35,520 nt of DNA from Verrucomicrobiia bacterium (GCA_014239365.1 JAAZZB010000077.1:1-35520), one strand, 5' to 3'; positions 1 to 9,624 are shown, counted from the stretch's first letter. Notes: generated by a model from the sequence alone, not told the origin. Numbers and translations: made by a program.

Positions 1-461
1 AGGCTGGACGCTTTGGTGCGAGCAGATGATGACCGATTTGAAAATCGATAAATCGCCGTGGACAAAAATTATCCAACCCGTATTTTTCCAGCCAACTTTG
101 CGGCAGTGTGCCGAAGGAAAGCAGCCAGTCGTTGAATTGCTTGAGGCTCCAGCCTCGGCCTTCGATGAGGCGTTTATACAACCGCGCGTTTTCCAAGCGA
201 CCGAGCCAGTAGCTCATCGGCACGGCGGGCGAACTGGTGTACCAATTTACATCTGCTTCGGCGCGGGCTTTGGTGAAGCCAATGTGCCGCTGTAAATGTT
301 TCACGCCTTGCTCATAACCGTAGCGGCCCGACTGCAATCGCAAATCCACGAGGATGCGATGCACGCGCCAGAGGGCATCGTGGAGTTGGATAATTTTTGT
401 CCACGGCGATTTATCGATTTTCAAATCGGTCATCATCTGCTCGCACCAAAGCGTCCAGCCT
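1..461. repeat. 77-bp perfect inverted repeat (arms 1-77 and 385-461)
   Basis: Base i pairs with base 462-i for every position from 1 to 77; the match stops at base 78 (c against a). The spacer is 307 bases. Both arms lie within the DUF885 gene. The inner arm (385-461) encodes a plausible conserved stretch right after the HEAYPGHH motif. The outer arm (1-77) replaces the natural end of the gene. A fold-back join at a contig end is the simplest reading; a real palindromic insertion is possible but less likely. Confidence 0.95.
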
Positions 462-1669
462 TCGTAAAATACCGCGTGCGCAAACAGTGGTCGCCATTTG
501 CGCGCGTGGGTGTTTGCGGTGACGAATTGCAAATGATGCCCCGGATACGCCTCGTGCGCGGAGGTCAGAGAAATGCCAAAGTGTTGCTGCACCTCGGCTA
601 ATTTATCCGCCGCATTGGTTTTAGTGAGGCTCAAATCGTTCACCCAAAAAGTCCCACGCTGACGTTTCTCGAATGGCCCCGGTGACGAATACGCCGCCGT
701 CGGATATAAGTGCCGCATAAATTCCGGCACCAATCGCACTTGCAATTCGTCGCCCTTCGGAAAGCTCACCGCCTTCGCTGCCTTAAAGCCTTTCGCCACG
801 CGATTGGTTTCCGAGCGATACACGTCCAATAATTCGCCGCCCGGATTCCATTTCGACCGAGCCTTTTCGATGATCGCCTCCGCCGATTTGCCTTTGCCGT
901 ACTTTGCGCAAGCAGTTTTCAATAACCCTCCAATCCGCTCCGCCTCCGCCAAGGCCACAGCCTCCACTTGGCCGAGCGTGTAATCGAGTCCCAGTTCATC
1001 ACGCACCCGCCGCTGCAAACACTTCGCGCCGAGCGCAAAAGAATTGCGCGGAGCCAACGGCCGCGCCATTACCGCATCGTGATAACGCCCCACCGCACGC
1101 TGGGCAGAGGCAATGAGCTTTGCATCCTTCGGCCCCAAAAAAGTTCCCACCGCTTCAAACAAAGAGGACGCGCCTGCGACGGATTGCTCCATAATTTTCC
1201 GCCAAACCCACTCAGGCCGATCAATCATTTTGGCTGACTGCGATAAATATTCCGCTGATTCATTCAACAAACTCCTCACATTCCGCTTCGCGCGCGTGGG
1301 TTCATCTTCGCCGCGCTGCAATTCGTGCAGCAGCACGCCAAACAAACAATCCACTGCATCTGGATCCAGCCGATGCACGCCGCGTTCGTAATCCTCGCAC
1401 TCCGCCAGCAACATCGCCCGCAAAGCCAAGCGGTCGAGATGCTGCTCCGCACTCAATTCGTGGGCCGCCAATCGTTCTAATTTATCTAGCGTGCGTTTGC
1501 GATGCCTCTCTCCCCGTTTGGCTGCCGCCAAGCCGGTGGTGCCCAGCTTCCCCTCGCCCGCGCGCAAGCCCAGCGTATTCGCCCAAACCGGATTCTCCCG
1601 CAGGGCGACCTCGAAATATCCATCAAGGATTCCCTCGAATTGTTTTTGTGTCCCGTTATTATTTTTCAT
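1..1669 (-). CDS. DUF885 family protein (putative metal-dependent peptidase-like), 3' end disturbed
   Basis: I translated this frame by hand from ATG at 1669; it stays open to the window edge. About 530 residues (down to base 78) look like a DUF885 protein. The family hallmark SAHEAYPGHH is present, with the first motif His near residue 372, and the following helix continues GWTLWCEQMM. DUF885 proteins are thought to be zinc-peptidase-like because of this HExxxGHH-type signature, but substrates are mostly unknown. No signal peptide is visible. The start codon lies inside the last codons of the debranching enzyme gene (11-base overlap), so the two are probably co-translated. The last residues that look genuine are around SWLEKYG, close to where the family normally ends. 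The final 25 codons (bases 77-1) copy, in inverted orientation, bases 385-461 of the same gene and are probably not the real C-terminus. Family call confident, 3' end not. Confidence 0.8.
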   Translation of the reverse strand, partial: MKNNNGTQKQFEGILDGYFEVALRENPVWANTLGLRAGEGKLGTTGLAAAKRGERHRKRTLDKLERLAAHELSAEQHLDRLALRAMLLAECEDYERGVHRLDPDAVDCLFGVLLHELQRGEDEPTRAKRNVRSLLNESAEYLSQSAKMIDRPEWVWRKIMEQSVAGASSLFEAVGTFLGPKDAKLIASAQRAVGRYHDAVMARPLAPRNSFALGAKCLQRRVRDELGLDYTLGQVEAVALAEAERIGGLLKTACAKYGKGKSAEAIIEKARSKWNPGGELLDVYRSETNRVAKGFKAAKAVSFPKGDELQVRLVPEFMRHLYPTAAYSSPGPFEKRQRGTFWVNDLSLTKTNAADKLAEVQQHFGISLTSAHEAYPGHHLQFVTANTHARKWRPLFAHAVFYEGWTLWCEQMMTDLKIDKSPWTKIIQLHDALWRVHRILVDLRLQSGRYGYEQGVKHLQRHIGFTKARAEADVNWYTSSPAVPMSYWLGRLENARLYKRLIEGRGWSLKQFNDWLLSFGTLPQSWLEKYGLDNFCPRRFIDFQIGHHLLAPKRPA

Positions 1670-2045
1670 TTAATAAATTCCAAACTCGATATGCCTCCGA
1701 CGCACTCCACGCTTGCGCATCGCAACCGCGTTGTGTGTGCGGCGCGTCGCCATCGAGCACTTCCGGCAAATGCCCGAGACAGCCTTCATTGAGTAACGGT
1801 TCCATGGACAACAAATACGACCGCGCGGCGGTCACACTCTCCGGCGAAAAATCCCACGCCCGCACCAGTGCCTCGCAGAACACCGGCAACGGCCAAACCC
1901 ACGCCGTCCCGTTATGATACGCCGGCTTGCGCCGCGTGTCCTCATCGCCTTCGTAACGACCCCAATACGGTTCTTCCGGATTATTCAGCAAATCACCTTC
2001 GCCCGTTCGCACCGGCAGTGGCGGCGCCACCGGCAAGGGCGCCAA

Positions 2046-2048
2046 CTA
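2046..2048 (-). other. premature in-frame TAG in the debranching enzyme
   Basis: The minus-strand reading is ...V P G A V R, TAG, L A P L P V..., with the same frame on both sides and no indel. From memory of the family the position is normally Ser (AIRSLA-like), and TCG to TAG is a single-base change. TTG directly follows, but no Shine-Dalgarno sequence precedes it, so independent translation of the last 128 codons is unlikely. Confidence 0.9.
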
Positions 2049-2831
2049 TCGCACCGCGCCGGGCACCACTAAATGCCGCTGCGCCGCCGCTACCATACGG
2101 CGTGCGGGTTCACCCGATACTTCGCCCAATGCCACTGCCAAAAGCCCGTTGCTCCGTAGCGCGTTATCCGGCGTGGCCTCGGCGGCAGCAATGTTTGGCG
2201 CGGCAATCAACTGATCCGCCAGCCAACCTTCTTTGATTTTATAAAACGACTGGAACGACGTCTCCGCCTTCTCCAACAACGCATCCCACTCGCCGCTCAG
2301 CTGGCGAAGTAGTTGCAGCCAAAGCGCCTGGATTTCCACGGGGTAACCTTCGCGCGGTGAACCGGCGGGATGGTTGGTGTCCATCCACGTGAAATGAGTC
2401 GGGCTCCAAATCAAACCGCTGTCGGCGTCCATTCGAATGCCATTGGGCGTGCCGTCGCGGTAGTGCGTGGCGATGGATTCCAGCACGTCGGACACCGAAC
2501 GCTCGCCCGCGCGCAGCTGATTCAAATCCACTCCGGTGGCAGCAAGTTCGCCGCACACGACGCCGAACCACAGGGGCGCGTCGGAAGTATCGCGATTGGT
2601 CGCGTCATCGCCGCGCAATGAGTTTGGCAAGGTGCCATTTTCTTCCAGCGCGGCGTACGTCACCACAAGGTCGCGCACCTCGCCGATCATTCCCGCCGCC
2701 AGCATTCCTCGCGCGACGATGAGTGTGTCACGACCCCAATCGAGAAACCACGGATAGCCCGCGATTACGGTTTTGCCGGAGCCGCGCTGGACGATGAAAT
2801 TTTTCAACGAATTTTTTAGGCGGTCGGCAAA

Positions 2832-2895
2832 CGGACTCGCAAGCTCGTCCCTCCATTCACGGTCACTGCCTTGGAGGGACGAGCTTGCGAGTCCG
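2832..2895. repeat. palindromic element inside coding sequence (23-bp perfect arms)
   Basis: Arms at 2832-2854 and 2873-2895 are exact reverse complements, with an 18-base loop (2855-2872). The element sits inside the debranching enzyme gene and is read as GLASSSLQ...WRDELASP between the linker and the GH133 domain, keeping the frame open. A stem this long and perfect is unlikely to arise from codon choice. I recall closely similar 'gggacgagcttgcgagtcc' palindromes as dispersed repeats in Verrucomicrobia-type genomes, but no second copy is visible in this window. Confidence 0.85.
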
Positions 2896-5800
2896 CCAAC
2901 GCTCGTTGTCAGCCGCACACTTTCGCCCGGTGTCAGCGGCAATTCAAACCAACCCGGGCTGCAAGCATCCCCACTTTCAGAGTGACCTCGGCTGGCTTCG
3001 ACGGGATGAGCAATGTCGCGGCTCCATTCAAACTCGTGATGATATTTTCCGCTGCTCGCCTCGACGGTCAGTCGCGTGTCCGGCGATGCCTCGAAGGCAA
3101 AACCAATTTCACCCGAAAGCTCGCGAGCGTGTTCCTCAAAATATTGATAAGCCGCGTCGTCCAGATGCGTTTCGGAATGAAAATCACGATTTTCGATATC
3201 CACCCGAACAGTCAGAAAAAAGGATTTGTTTTTTGAAAGCGCAGTGCCTTGCGCGGGTTGACCGTCCATCCGGCAAAACTCAAGCACCGTCGCATTCGCG
3301 CCGGGGGGCATTCTGGCGGTCAGCTCAACCTCCACCGTGCGATTATCGCCCGCGCTGATGAGGAACCGCCAACGCGCTGGCGGCCCGGGCTGGAAGTGGA
3401 GGAGGTTGTCCGCATCGAGCGGCGTGATGAAGCCATCGGCCACAGCCCACGCGCGAACGCGTTTAGCGAGCACTTGGCGATTAACCGGCAGCGAGTCGTG
3501 CAAATTGGCGGCGAGCAAACAGTCGTACTTGGATTTGATGCGACCTAAGTCGACCGCCATCCGCGCCATCGCGCCACGGCCATTGGTAAGTAGCGCAATG
3601 GGAGCCTCAATTGGATCGGCATCCGCGCGTACCACCGAAGCGTCAAATGGCTGATCGTTCGGTTGGTTTTTTAGGAATAACAATTCACCAAAAATCGGTT
3701 CAGGGCGTTCGTCCAATCGCCGCATCGTCAATCGAGCGCTTCCGGAAAAGTTCGGTGGAAAAGCCGCCACGTGGCCATCGGCAACCGGAACGGATTCGGC
3801 GTGATGAGCTTCATCCAAACTCACGCGAAAGGGCTGTTCATCACGCAGCATCAGCCAATGGCCGTGCGGCACGAGTAGCACGCGGGAAGCATCCGCCGCG
3901 CGCCAAGTGACGACTTGCGGATAGCCGGTTCGCTCCATTGCGGATTTGATTTCCGCCAACAAGTCGGTGGCACTCGCATCCATCCACCCGATGGCGGCCA
4001 AGAATTTTTCCGGTTCGCTTCCAACCAACTCAGCCAACGCCGCCCAGTCGCACGGGCCAATTTCTTCTGGCTCGAAAACCGAAGCAAGGCATTGCGTTGC
4101 CCACGCCACACGAGCGCGTGAGGCGCGATAGCCAAATTTCAACTCCGTCCCGCTCGCGGCAAGGCAGTGCACTTGGCCGGGTTGCAGTGTGAAGCGGGCG
4201 TGGTCATCGTGCCAATTCGCTTCCGGCGGTGATTCGCCGAGCAGATCAATCCAGTTTTCGTTGGCGGCCAAGTCGTCACGTTGAATTTGCAATTCGTGCG
4301 GCGACTCGGGATCGCTGTTGACGAGCAACACCGCTCGCTCGCCGCAACTTGAAGTTCGTTCCAAAACAAAAATTGGAGAGTCGTCTGGACTGAGCCGTTT
4401 GAAAGTTGCGCCATCACGGAAACAGGGATGATGGGCGAGGAGTTCGTTCAAGCGCGACAACTCGGCGACCAAGTTTTCATCACTGCCCCAGGCGAGGCCG
4501 CGGGCGTTGTGAACGTTTACGCGCTCATCGGCGAGCCATTCGACGCCGTTGGTGAAGGCGAACCCGCCGTTGACGCTGGTGAGCGCGCAGAGGCGGTTGC
4601 GCATTAGCGACCACACTCGACCGCGCTCGGCGAGGCGCGGATTATCGTGGGTTTCGCTGTAGTTTATGAGCGTGCCGATGCGGGGGCTTTGCAGCAGCGC
4701 GTGATCGAGATAACCGGAAATGTTGTCGCCGTTGTATTCCTGAAACAGCTCGGAGTAGGCCCATTGCATCCCGCCTCGAGTGAGGAGATTTTCGGTGTCG
4801 TCCCAGCCGCCGCCGAGGCCTTCGAGCAGGAAAATGGTGTCGGGAAATTCGTCGCGGACGCGCGCGATGATATAACGCCAAACGGGCATCGGCACTTTGT
4901 AACCGGCGTCACAGCGAAAGCCATCGACGCCGCGACGGCACCACGTGAGGAAGGCTTCGGCGAGATGTTCCCAAAGCCCGCGATGATGCGGCTCCAGCTC
5001 GACGAGATCACCCCACGTGTTGCCCCACGCGCCGGGGCTTGCGAATTCGCCGTTGTCCTCGCGCAGAAACCACTCGGGATGTTCTTCCTGCAAAGTGCTG
5101 CCCCAGCCGGTGTGGTTGATAACGAGGTCGAGAAAAAGCCGACCATCACGCGCGTGAACGGCATCGGTTAGTTCACAAAATTGTTGGACGCCGGTGGCGC
5201 GCTTGTCGAAGACGACCAGCGCGGGGTCGATGTCCGTGAGGTTGCCGCAGGCGTACGGGCTGCCGAAGCGGCCCATTCGCGCGTAAGTGGTGGGCGTGGA
5301 ATTGACCGGCAACAAATGCAAAATGCGACAGCCGAGGGTGTCCATGATGTGCGGCAACTCGGCGATGACGTCGCGGAACGTCCCGCTCGGCGGGATGACC
5401 GCGTAGCCTTCGGCATCGAGTTTTTGGATGTGCTCGTCACCATCGCGCGCGGTGGTTTCGGGCGCGGTTTTGTTCGGGCCGAACATTCGCGGGAAGCAAC
5501 AGTAAATAGTGTTTGCAGAACGTGCATCATTGGGATGCACGGAAAGGCCAAAATTTTCGCCCTCGGGCCAGTGTTGTTGGCCATCCGCATCAACGACGTA
5601 CGCCTTCGCCTGAAACCAGCCCACCTCGGCCAGCGCGAATTCAACGACCCACTCGCCGCCCGCGAGCCGCATCGGCACATCGCGCCACGATGCTTCGACT
5701 TGAACTTCAGGTTCTTGAATTTGGCGAATGACCCCACGTCGCAGAGCAGCCGCGCGGCCAATATTGGTGCGGAGAAAAACAGTGTGGGCATCGGCCGCGC

Positions 5801-5966
5801 CGGACAACGTGAACCGCAGCCGATCGCCGACGTATCGAACCAGCCGCTCTCCGGCTGCGGGTTGCATTTGCAAATCACCCATGCGCGGCGATTGAAGCCG
5901 ATTTCAAGTGAGGCTGGAAGCTTGGGTTATTAGATAGGCTCGGACTACAAGGTCGTCCGCGCGCGA

Positions 5967-7409
5967 CTAATACCGGTAATGCTCGGGCTTGTACGGCCCC
6001 TCGACGGGTACGTTGATGTAATCAGCTTGCTCCTGAGTCAGCTGCGTGAGTTTGGCTCCGAGCTTGTCGAGGTGCAGTCGCGCCACTTCTTCGTCGAGTT
6101 TTTTGTCCAACAAATACACGCCCACTTTACGGTTGGGATTATTCCGAATGTCAATCTGCGCGATGGTTTGGTTGGTGAAACTGTTGGACATCACGAAACT
6201 CGGATGACCCGTGGCACAGCCGAGATTGATGAGCCGACCTTCGGCCAATAAATAAATCGAATGGCCGTCAGGAAAAGTGAAGCGCGTGACGGGGCCGCCG
6301 GGAATGGAGTCGTCCTTGATTTCCTCGCGTGTGACGCCTTCCATTTCGCTGAGCGCGGCCACTTGAATTTCGTTATCGAAATGGCCGATATTGCAAACGA
6401 TGGCTTGATCTTTCATGCGCGACATTTGGTCGGCGGTGATGATGTCTTTGTTGCCGGTGGTGGTGACGTAAATATCCGCAACGGCAAGCGCGTCCTCCAC
6501 CGTCGTCACTTGATAGCCTTCCATACACGCCTGCAGCGCGCAGATGGGATCGACCTCCGAAACCAACACGCGCGCGTGTTCGTTGGCGAGCGCCGCTGAC
6601 GAGCCTTTACCCACGTCGCCGTAGCCGCACACCATTGCAACTTTGCCGGAGACCAACACGTCCATCGCGCGCTTGATGCCGTCGACGAGTGAGTGCCGGC
6701 AACAGTACACGTTGTCGAATTTTGATTTAGTCACCGAATCATTCACGTTGATCGCTTGAAACAGCAACTCGCCCCGCTCTTCCATTTGCAGTAGCCGATG
6801 CACGCCGGTGGTGGTTTCCTCGGAGACACCCTTCATCGCTTCCGCGACTGGGCCCCAGTGGCCGGGCTTGTCGGCCTGTACTTTTTTGAGAAGATTTTTG
6901 ATGACTGCTTCTTCTTCGCTTTCGGAATCGGTGTTCACCCAATCGCTGCCGTTTTCCAATTCCACGCCTTTGTGAATGAGCAACGTGGCGTCGCCGCCGT
7001 CGTCCACGATTTGATCCGGGCCAGAACCATCCGGCCACGTCAGCGCGTTCCAAGTGCAGTCCCAATATTCCTCAAGGGTCTCGCCTTTCCACGCAAACAC
7101 CGGCACGCCCGCAGCCGCAATGGCAGCAGCGGCGTGTTCCTGCGTGGAATAAATATTGCACGAACACCAACGCACATCCGCGCCGAGCGCGACGAGCGTC
7201 TCGATGAGCACCGCCGTTTGAATGGTCATGTGCAACGAACCCATCACTTTCACGCCCGCAAGCGGTTGCTCGGGCCCGTACTTTTCGCGCGTGGCCATTA
7301 GCCCCGGCATTTCCATTTCGGCAATGTCGATTTCTTTGCGGCCAAAATCGGCCAAGCCGATGTCGCGCACTTTGTAGTCTGTTTTGGTTTCTTCGAGTGT
7401 CGCAGTCAT
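5967..7409 (-). CDS. ahcY: adenosylhomocysteinase (S-adenosyl-L-homocysteine hydrolase)
   Basis: 480 residues, a normal length for the long AhcY form. It hydrolyses S-adenosylhomocysteine to adenosine and homocysteine in the cytoplasm, using tightly bound NAD. Visible family features are the N-terminal [12 protein letters not shown] segment, the [15 protein letters not shown] substrate-binding region, the NAD-binding [13 protein letters not shown] loop, [10 protein letters not shown], and the canonical C-terminus PEHYRY that reaches into the neighbouring subunit. It starts 9 bases after the metK stop, and AGGATTTT before its ATG gives a ribosome-binding site, so the two are one operon for SAM use and recycling. 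The stop codon is TAG directly after YRY, which shows that TAG is a normal stop here. Confidence 0.97.
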   Translation of the reverse strand: MTATLEETKTDYKVRDIGLADFGRKEIDIAEMEMPGLMATREKYGPEQPLAGVKVMGSLHMTIQTAVLIETLVALGADVRWCSCNIYSTQEHAAAAIAAAGVPVFAWKGETLEEYWDCTWNALTWPDGSGPDQIVDDGGDATLLIHKGVELENGSDWVNTDSESEEEAVIKNLLKKVQADKPGHWGPVAEAMKGVSEETTTGVHRLLQMEERGELLFQAINVNDSVTKSKFDNVYCCRHSLVDGIKRAMDVLVSGKVAMVCGYGDVGKGSSAALANEHARVLVSEVDPICALQACMEGYQVTTVEDALAVADIYVTTTGNKDIITADQMSRMKDQAIVCNIGHFDNEIQVAALSEMEGVTREEIKDDSIPGGPVTRFTFPDGHSIYLLAEGRLINLGCATGHPSFVMSNSFTNQTIAQIDIRNNPNRKVGVYLLDKKLDEEVARLHLDKLGAKLTQLTQEQADYINVPVEGPYKPEHYRY

Positions 7410-7418
7410 TTTAAAATC

Positions 7419-8591
7419 CTATTGAACAGCCTTTTTCAAAGCCGCAATTTTGTCAGTTTTTTCCCAAGTGATGTCTTTGTGTTTCTTGCCGAAGTGGCCG
7501 TAATTTGTGGTCAACCCGTAAATCGGTCGAAGCAATTTGAGTTGCTTCACGATGTCCGCCGGTTTGAAATTAAACACGCGATTGACCGCCCGCAGAATTT
7601 TGGATTCAGAAACCGTGCTCGTGCCGAAGGTATCAATGTGTACCGACACAGGTTTTGGATACCCAATCGCATAGGCAAACTGAATCTCGCAACGCGTGGC
7701 GAAACCAGCGGCTACAATATTTTTTGCAACGTAACGCCCCATATAGGCCGCGCTGCGGTCGACTTTGCTGGGGTCTTTGCCACTGAACGCACCGCCGCCG
7801 TGGCGTCCCATCCCGCCGTAAGTGTCCACGATGATCTTGCGACCGGTGAGCCCGCTGTCACCTTCAGGGCCGCCGACCACAAATCGACCGGTGGGGTTGA
7901 TGAGCAATTGCGTGTCCCGCGCGAGCAATCGTTTGGGGATCACTTTTTCGATGACTTGTTTGGTGATGAAATCGCGGATGGTTTTATTCGTTGCACTTTC
8001 CGCATGTTGAGTGGAAACCACTACACTGGTGACTTTCACCGGCTTGTTGTTTTCGTAGCGTATGGAAACTTGGGTTTTTGCGTCAGGGCGAAGCCACTTG
8101 GCCGCACCGGCCTTGCGCAGCTTGGTGAGCTGCCAGCCGAGGCGATGCGAATACATAATTGGCGCGGGCATCAGTTCCGGCGTTTCGTCACACGCGAAGC
8201 CGAACATCAAACCTTGATCGCCCGCGCCCTGCTCCGCCGTGGCTTTGCCGGATGCCTTTTTAGCATCCACACCTTGGGCGATGTCGGCGCTTTGGGCGGT
8301 GAGATAATTATTGATGAACACTTTGTCCGCGTGAAATCCATCGTCATCATTCACATAACCGATGTCGCGAATGGCGGCGCGAATGACTTGCTCGTAATCG
8401 AACTTCGCGCGCGTGGTGATTTCGCCACCGACACACACAATGTTGCTCTTCACAAAAGTCTCGCACGCGACGCGACTATGTTTGTCCTGCGCAAGGCACG
8501 CATCGAGGATGGCATCGCTGATGGTGTCGCACACTTTGTCCGGATGCCCTTCACCGACGGATTCAGATGAAAAAATATAACTGTTGGCCAT
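7419..8591 (-). CDS. metK: S-adenosylmethionine synthetase
   Basis: 390 residues, typical MetK length. It makes S-adenosylmethionine from methionine and ATP. Family signatures visible are the N-terminal [19 protein letters not shown], the [12 protein letters not shown] motif, the phosphate-binding [19 protein letters not shown] loop, and [16 protein letters not shown]. The start is ATG 8591, preceded only by the 99-bp control region shared with the ArsR-methyltransferase gene. It leads a metK-ahcY operon, perhaps continuing into the debranching enzyme. A sigma70-like promoter and a dyad operator upstream (separate entries) suggest repression by the divergent ArsR-type protein. The stop is TAG. 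Confidence 0.97.
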   Translation of the reverse strand: MANSYIFSSESVGEGHPDKVCDTISDAILDACLAQDKHSRVACETFVKSNIVCVGGEITTRAKFDYEQVIRAAIRDIGYVNDDDGFHADKVFINNYLTAQSADIAQGVDAKKASGKATAEQGAGDQGLMFGFACDETPELMPAPIMYSHRLGWQLTKLRKAGAAKWLRPDAKTQVSIRYENNKPVKVTSVVVSTQHAESATNKTIRDFITKQVIEKVIPKRLLARDTQLLINPTGRFVVGGPEGDSGLTGRKIIVDTYGGMGRHGGGAFSGKDPSKVDRSAAYMGRYVAKNIVAAGFATRCEIQFAYAIGYPKPVSVHIDTFGTSTVSESKILRAVNRVFNFKPADIVKQLKLLRPIYGLTTNYGHFGKKHKDITWEKTDKIAALKKAVQ

Positions 8592-8606
8592 AATTTATTT
8601 GGAGTG

Positions 8607-8642
8607 TCCGGATGAATCAATTTACGCATTGACGTATCCGGA
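8607..8642. promoter_or_regulatory. concentric dyad operator between metK and the ArsR-methyltransferase gene
   Basis: The bases read TCCGGA, 4 nt, TCAAT, 6 nt, ATTGA, 4 nt, TCCGGA. The inner and outer repeats share one centre (8624.5), giving a 36-bp two-fold symmetric site; the outer boxes start 30 bp apart, about three helical turns. It covers the -35 of the plus-strand promoter and the predicted transcription start of metK, so one bound repressor could close both. The neighbouring HTH protein is the natural candidate binder (inference). Confidence 0.65.
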
Positions 8643-8658
8643 TGGGATGATATATAAA
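8629..8658 (+). promoter_or_regulatory. candidate sigma70 promoter of the ArsR-methyltransferase gene
   Basis: TTGACG at 8629-8634 as -35, with TATATA at 8651-8656 (16-bp spacing) or TATAAA at 8653-8658 (18-bp spacing) as -10. The -35 lies inside the dyad operator. The start codon is at 8691. Confidence 0.55.
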
Positions 8659-8674
8659 ATTGCCCAGCCGTCAA
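8647..8674 (-). promoter_or_regulatory. candidate sigma70 promoter of metK-ahcY
   Basis: On the minus strand: TTGACG (8674-8669), a 16-bp spacer, TATCAT (8652-8647, five of six consensus bases). The predicted start near 8640 lies inside the 36-bp dyad, a repression geometry. The leader to metK would be about 50 nt, too short for a SAM or SAH riboswitch upstream of the start codon. Confidence 0.55.
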
Positions 8675-8690
8675 CCGGTTTTTATCAACA

Positions 8691-9620
8691 ATGACGCAAA
8701 TGCTCAAATGCCTGAAAGCCCTGGGAGACGCCACGCGCGTGCGGCTGGTGGCGTTGTTGGAGCGCGAGGAATTGTCGGTGAACGAGCTGCAGCAAATCAC
8801 CAGCCTCGGCCAATCGCGCATTTCCACTCATCTTGGGCTGCTACACGAGGTGGGGCTGCTGGCGTCGCGCAAGGACGGGAAGCGCAGTTTTTATCGCATC
8901 AACCCGAACGCACCTGCGGACGCGAGCGATTGCCTGCAGATTGCCCTGCGCGGAGCAACGGAACTTCCCGAGCACAGCGCCGATCTCACTCATCTCAAGC
9001 GCGTGCTCGCCGAACGCGACGATCAGGCGAAGCTCTACTTCAACCAAGTCGCCGGGCGGTTTGACCGCCAATACGGGCCGGGGCGTTCGTGGCAGGCGTT
9101 TGCCCAAACTTTGTTGCACCTTATGCCGCCGATGGATATCGCCGACCTCGGTTCCGGCGAAGGGCTGCAGGCGGAACTTCTTGCCCGCAATGCGCGCCGG
9201 GTCATTTGCGTGGACAACTCCAAACGCATCGTGGAATTCGGCCAACGCAAAGCAAAGAAAAACGGATTGAAAAATCTGGAGTTTCGCCACGGCGATATTG
9301 AGAACCCGCCGTTGCGCGCCAAGAGCGTGGACGTGGCGTTACTCAGCCAAGCGCTGCATCACGCCGAGCATCCCGAAAACGCCATCGCCGCCGCGCATCG
9401 CATTCTGCGCCCGGGCGGACGGATTTTGATTCTCGATTTATTGGAACACGATTTCGAACAAGCACGCGAATTATACGGCGACCACTGGCTCGGCTTTCCG
9501 CAAAACAAACTGCACGAATGGCTTGCAGCGGTGAAGTTCAAAAAAATTGAAGTCAACGAAGTCGCCCGTGAAGAAGCCCCGCCCCATTTTCAAACCGTGC
9601 TGGCCACGGCGGTGAAGTAG
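8691..9620 (+). CDS. ArsR-family HTH / SAM-dependent methyltransferase fusion regulator (SahR-like)
   Basis: 309 residues in two domains. Residues 1-75 form an ArsR/SmtB winged helix (MLKCLKALGDATRVRLVALL, then the recognition helix SRISTHLGLLHEVGLL and the wing RKDGKRSFYRI). Residues about 100-290 are a class I methyltransferase fold with motif I DIADLGSGEGLQAELL, the acidic strand-2 end VDNSKR, and the post-motif ALLSQALHHAEHPENAI / RILRPGGRILILDLL. No clustered cysteines for metal sensing are seen. Its position, head to head with metK-ahcY across a dyad, points to a SAM/SAH-responsive autoregulated repressor. From memory, SahR, an ArsR-family regulator of the methionine cycle in Proteobacteria, is the closest described parallel. 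Whether the methyltransferase domain is a sensor only or still catalytic is open. It ends 4 bases from the convergent DUF1552 gene. Confidence 0.85.
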   Translation: MTQMLKCLKALGDATRVRLVALLEREELSVNELQQITSLGQSRISTHLGLLHEVGLLASRKDGKRSFYRINPNAPADASDCLQIALRGATELPEHSADLTHLKRVLAERDDQAKLYFNQVAGRFDRQYGPGRSWQAFAQTLLHLMPPMDIADLGSGEGLQAELLARNARRVICVDNSKRIVEFGQRKAKKNGLKNLEFRHGDIENPPLRAKSVDVALLSQALHHAEHPENAIAAAHRILRPGGRILILDLLEHDFEQARELYGDHWLGFPQNKLHEWLAAVKFKKIEVNEVAREEAPPHFQTVLATAVK

Positions 9621-9624
9621 CGCG

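Larger units (their letters stand above)
1659..5882 (-). pseudogene. GH13-GH133 bifunctional glycogen debranching enzyme, interrupted by one in-frame TAG
   Basis: A 1407-codon frame starting at ATG 5882 (MGDLQMQP). Order of parts: a beta-sandwich N-terminal region (about 1-110), a GH13 alpha-amylase-like barrel with nucleophile D325 (GFRCDAGYK), acid/base E354 (FLLEGLGG) and D413 (SETHDNPR), a linker, and a GH133 amylo-alpha-1,6-glucosidase domain from about residue 1020 (YPWFLDWGRDT near 1043-1053; AYHNGTAW and the likely catalytic E1374 in LPEVLDG near the end). This is the layout of eukaryotic-type indirect debranching enzymes (4-alpha-glucanotransferase plus glucosidase). Codon 1279 (2046-2048) is TAG. 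The 128 codons after it stay in the same frame and carry the conserved end of GH133, so the shortened product would lack a catalytic residue. A 64-bp palindromic element is also embedded in frame (residues about 996-1017). The gene lies 84 bp after ahcY and overlaps the DUF885 start. Confidence 0.88.

Noticed and set aside
1659..2045. The 128-codon frame after the TAG as a separate gene starting at TTG 2045
   Set aside because: It is in the same frame as the debranching enzyme, begins inside the GH133 domain, has no ribosome-binding site, and makes no stand-alone domain.
4647..5933. Long plus-strand frames opposite the debranching enzyme, ahcY, metK and glnII
   Set aside because: They are antisense shadows caused by GC-rich codon use; none shows a recognisable domain and the minus-strand genes are certain.
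8592..8690. SAM or SAH riboswitch before metK
   Set aside because: The leader would be about 50 nt and no SAM/SAH riboswitch core is visible; the dyad and HTH protein explain control better.
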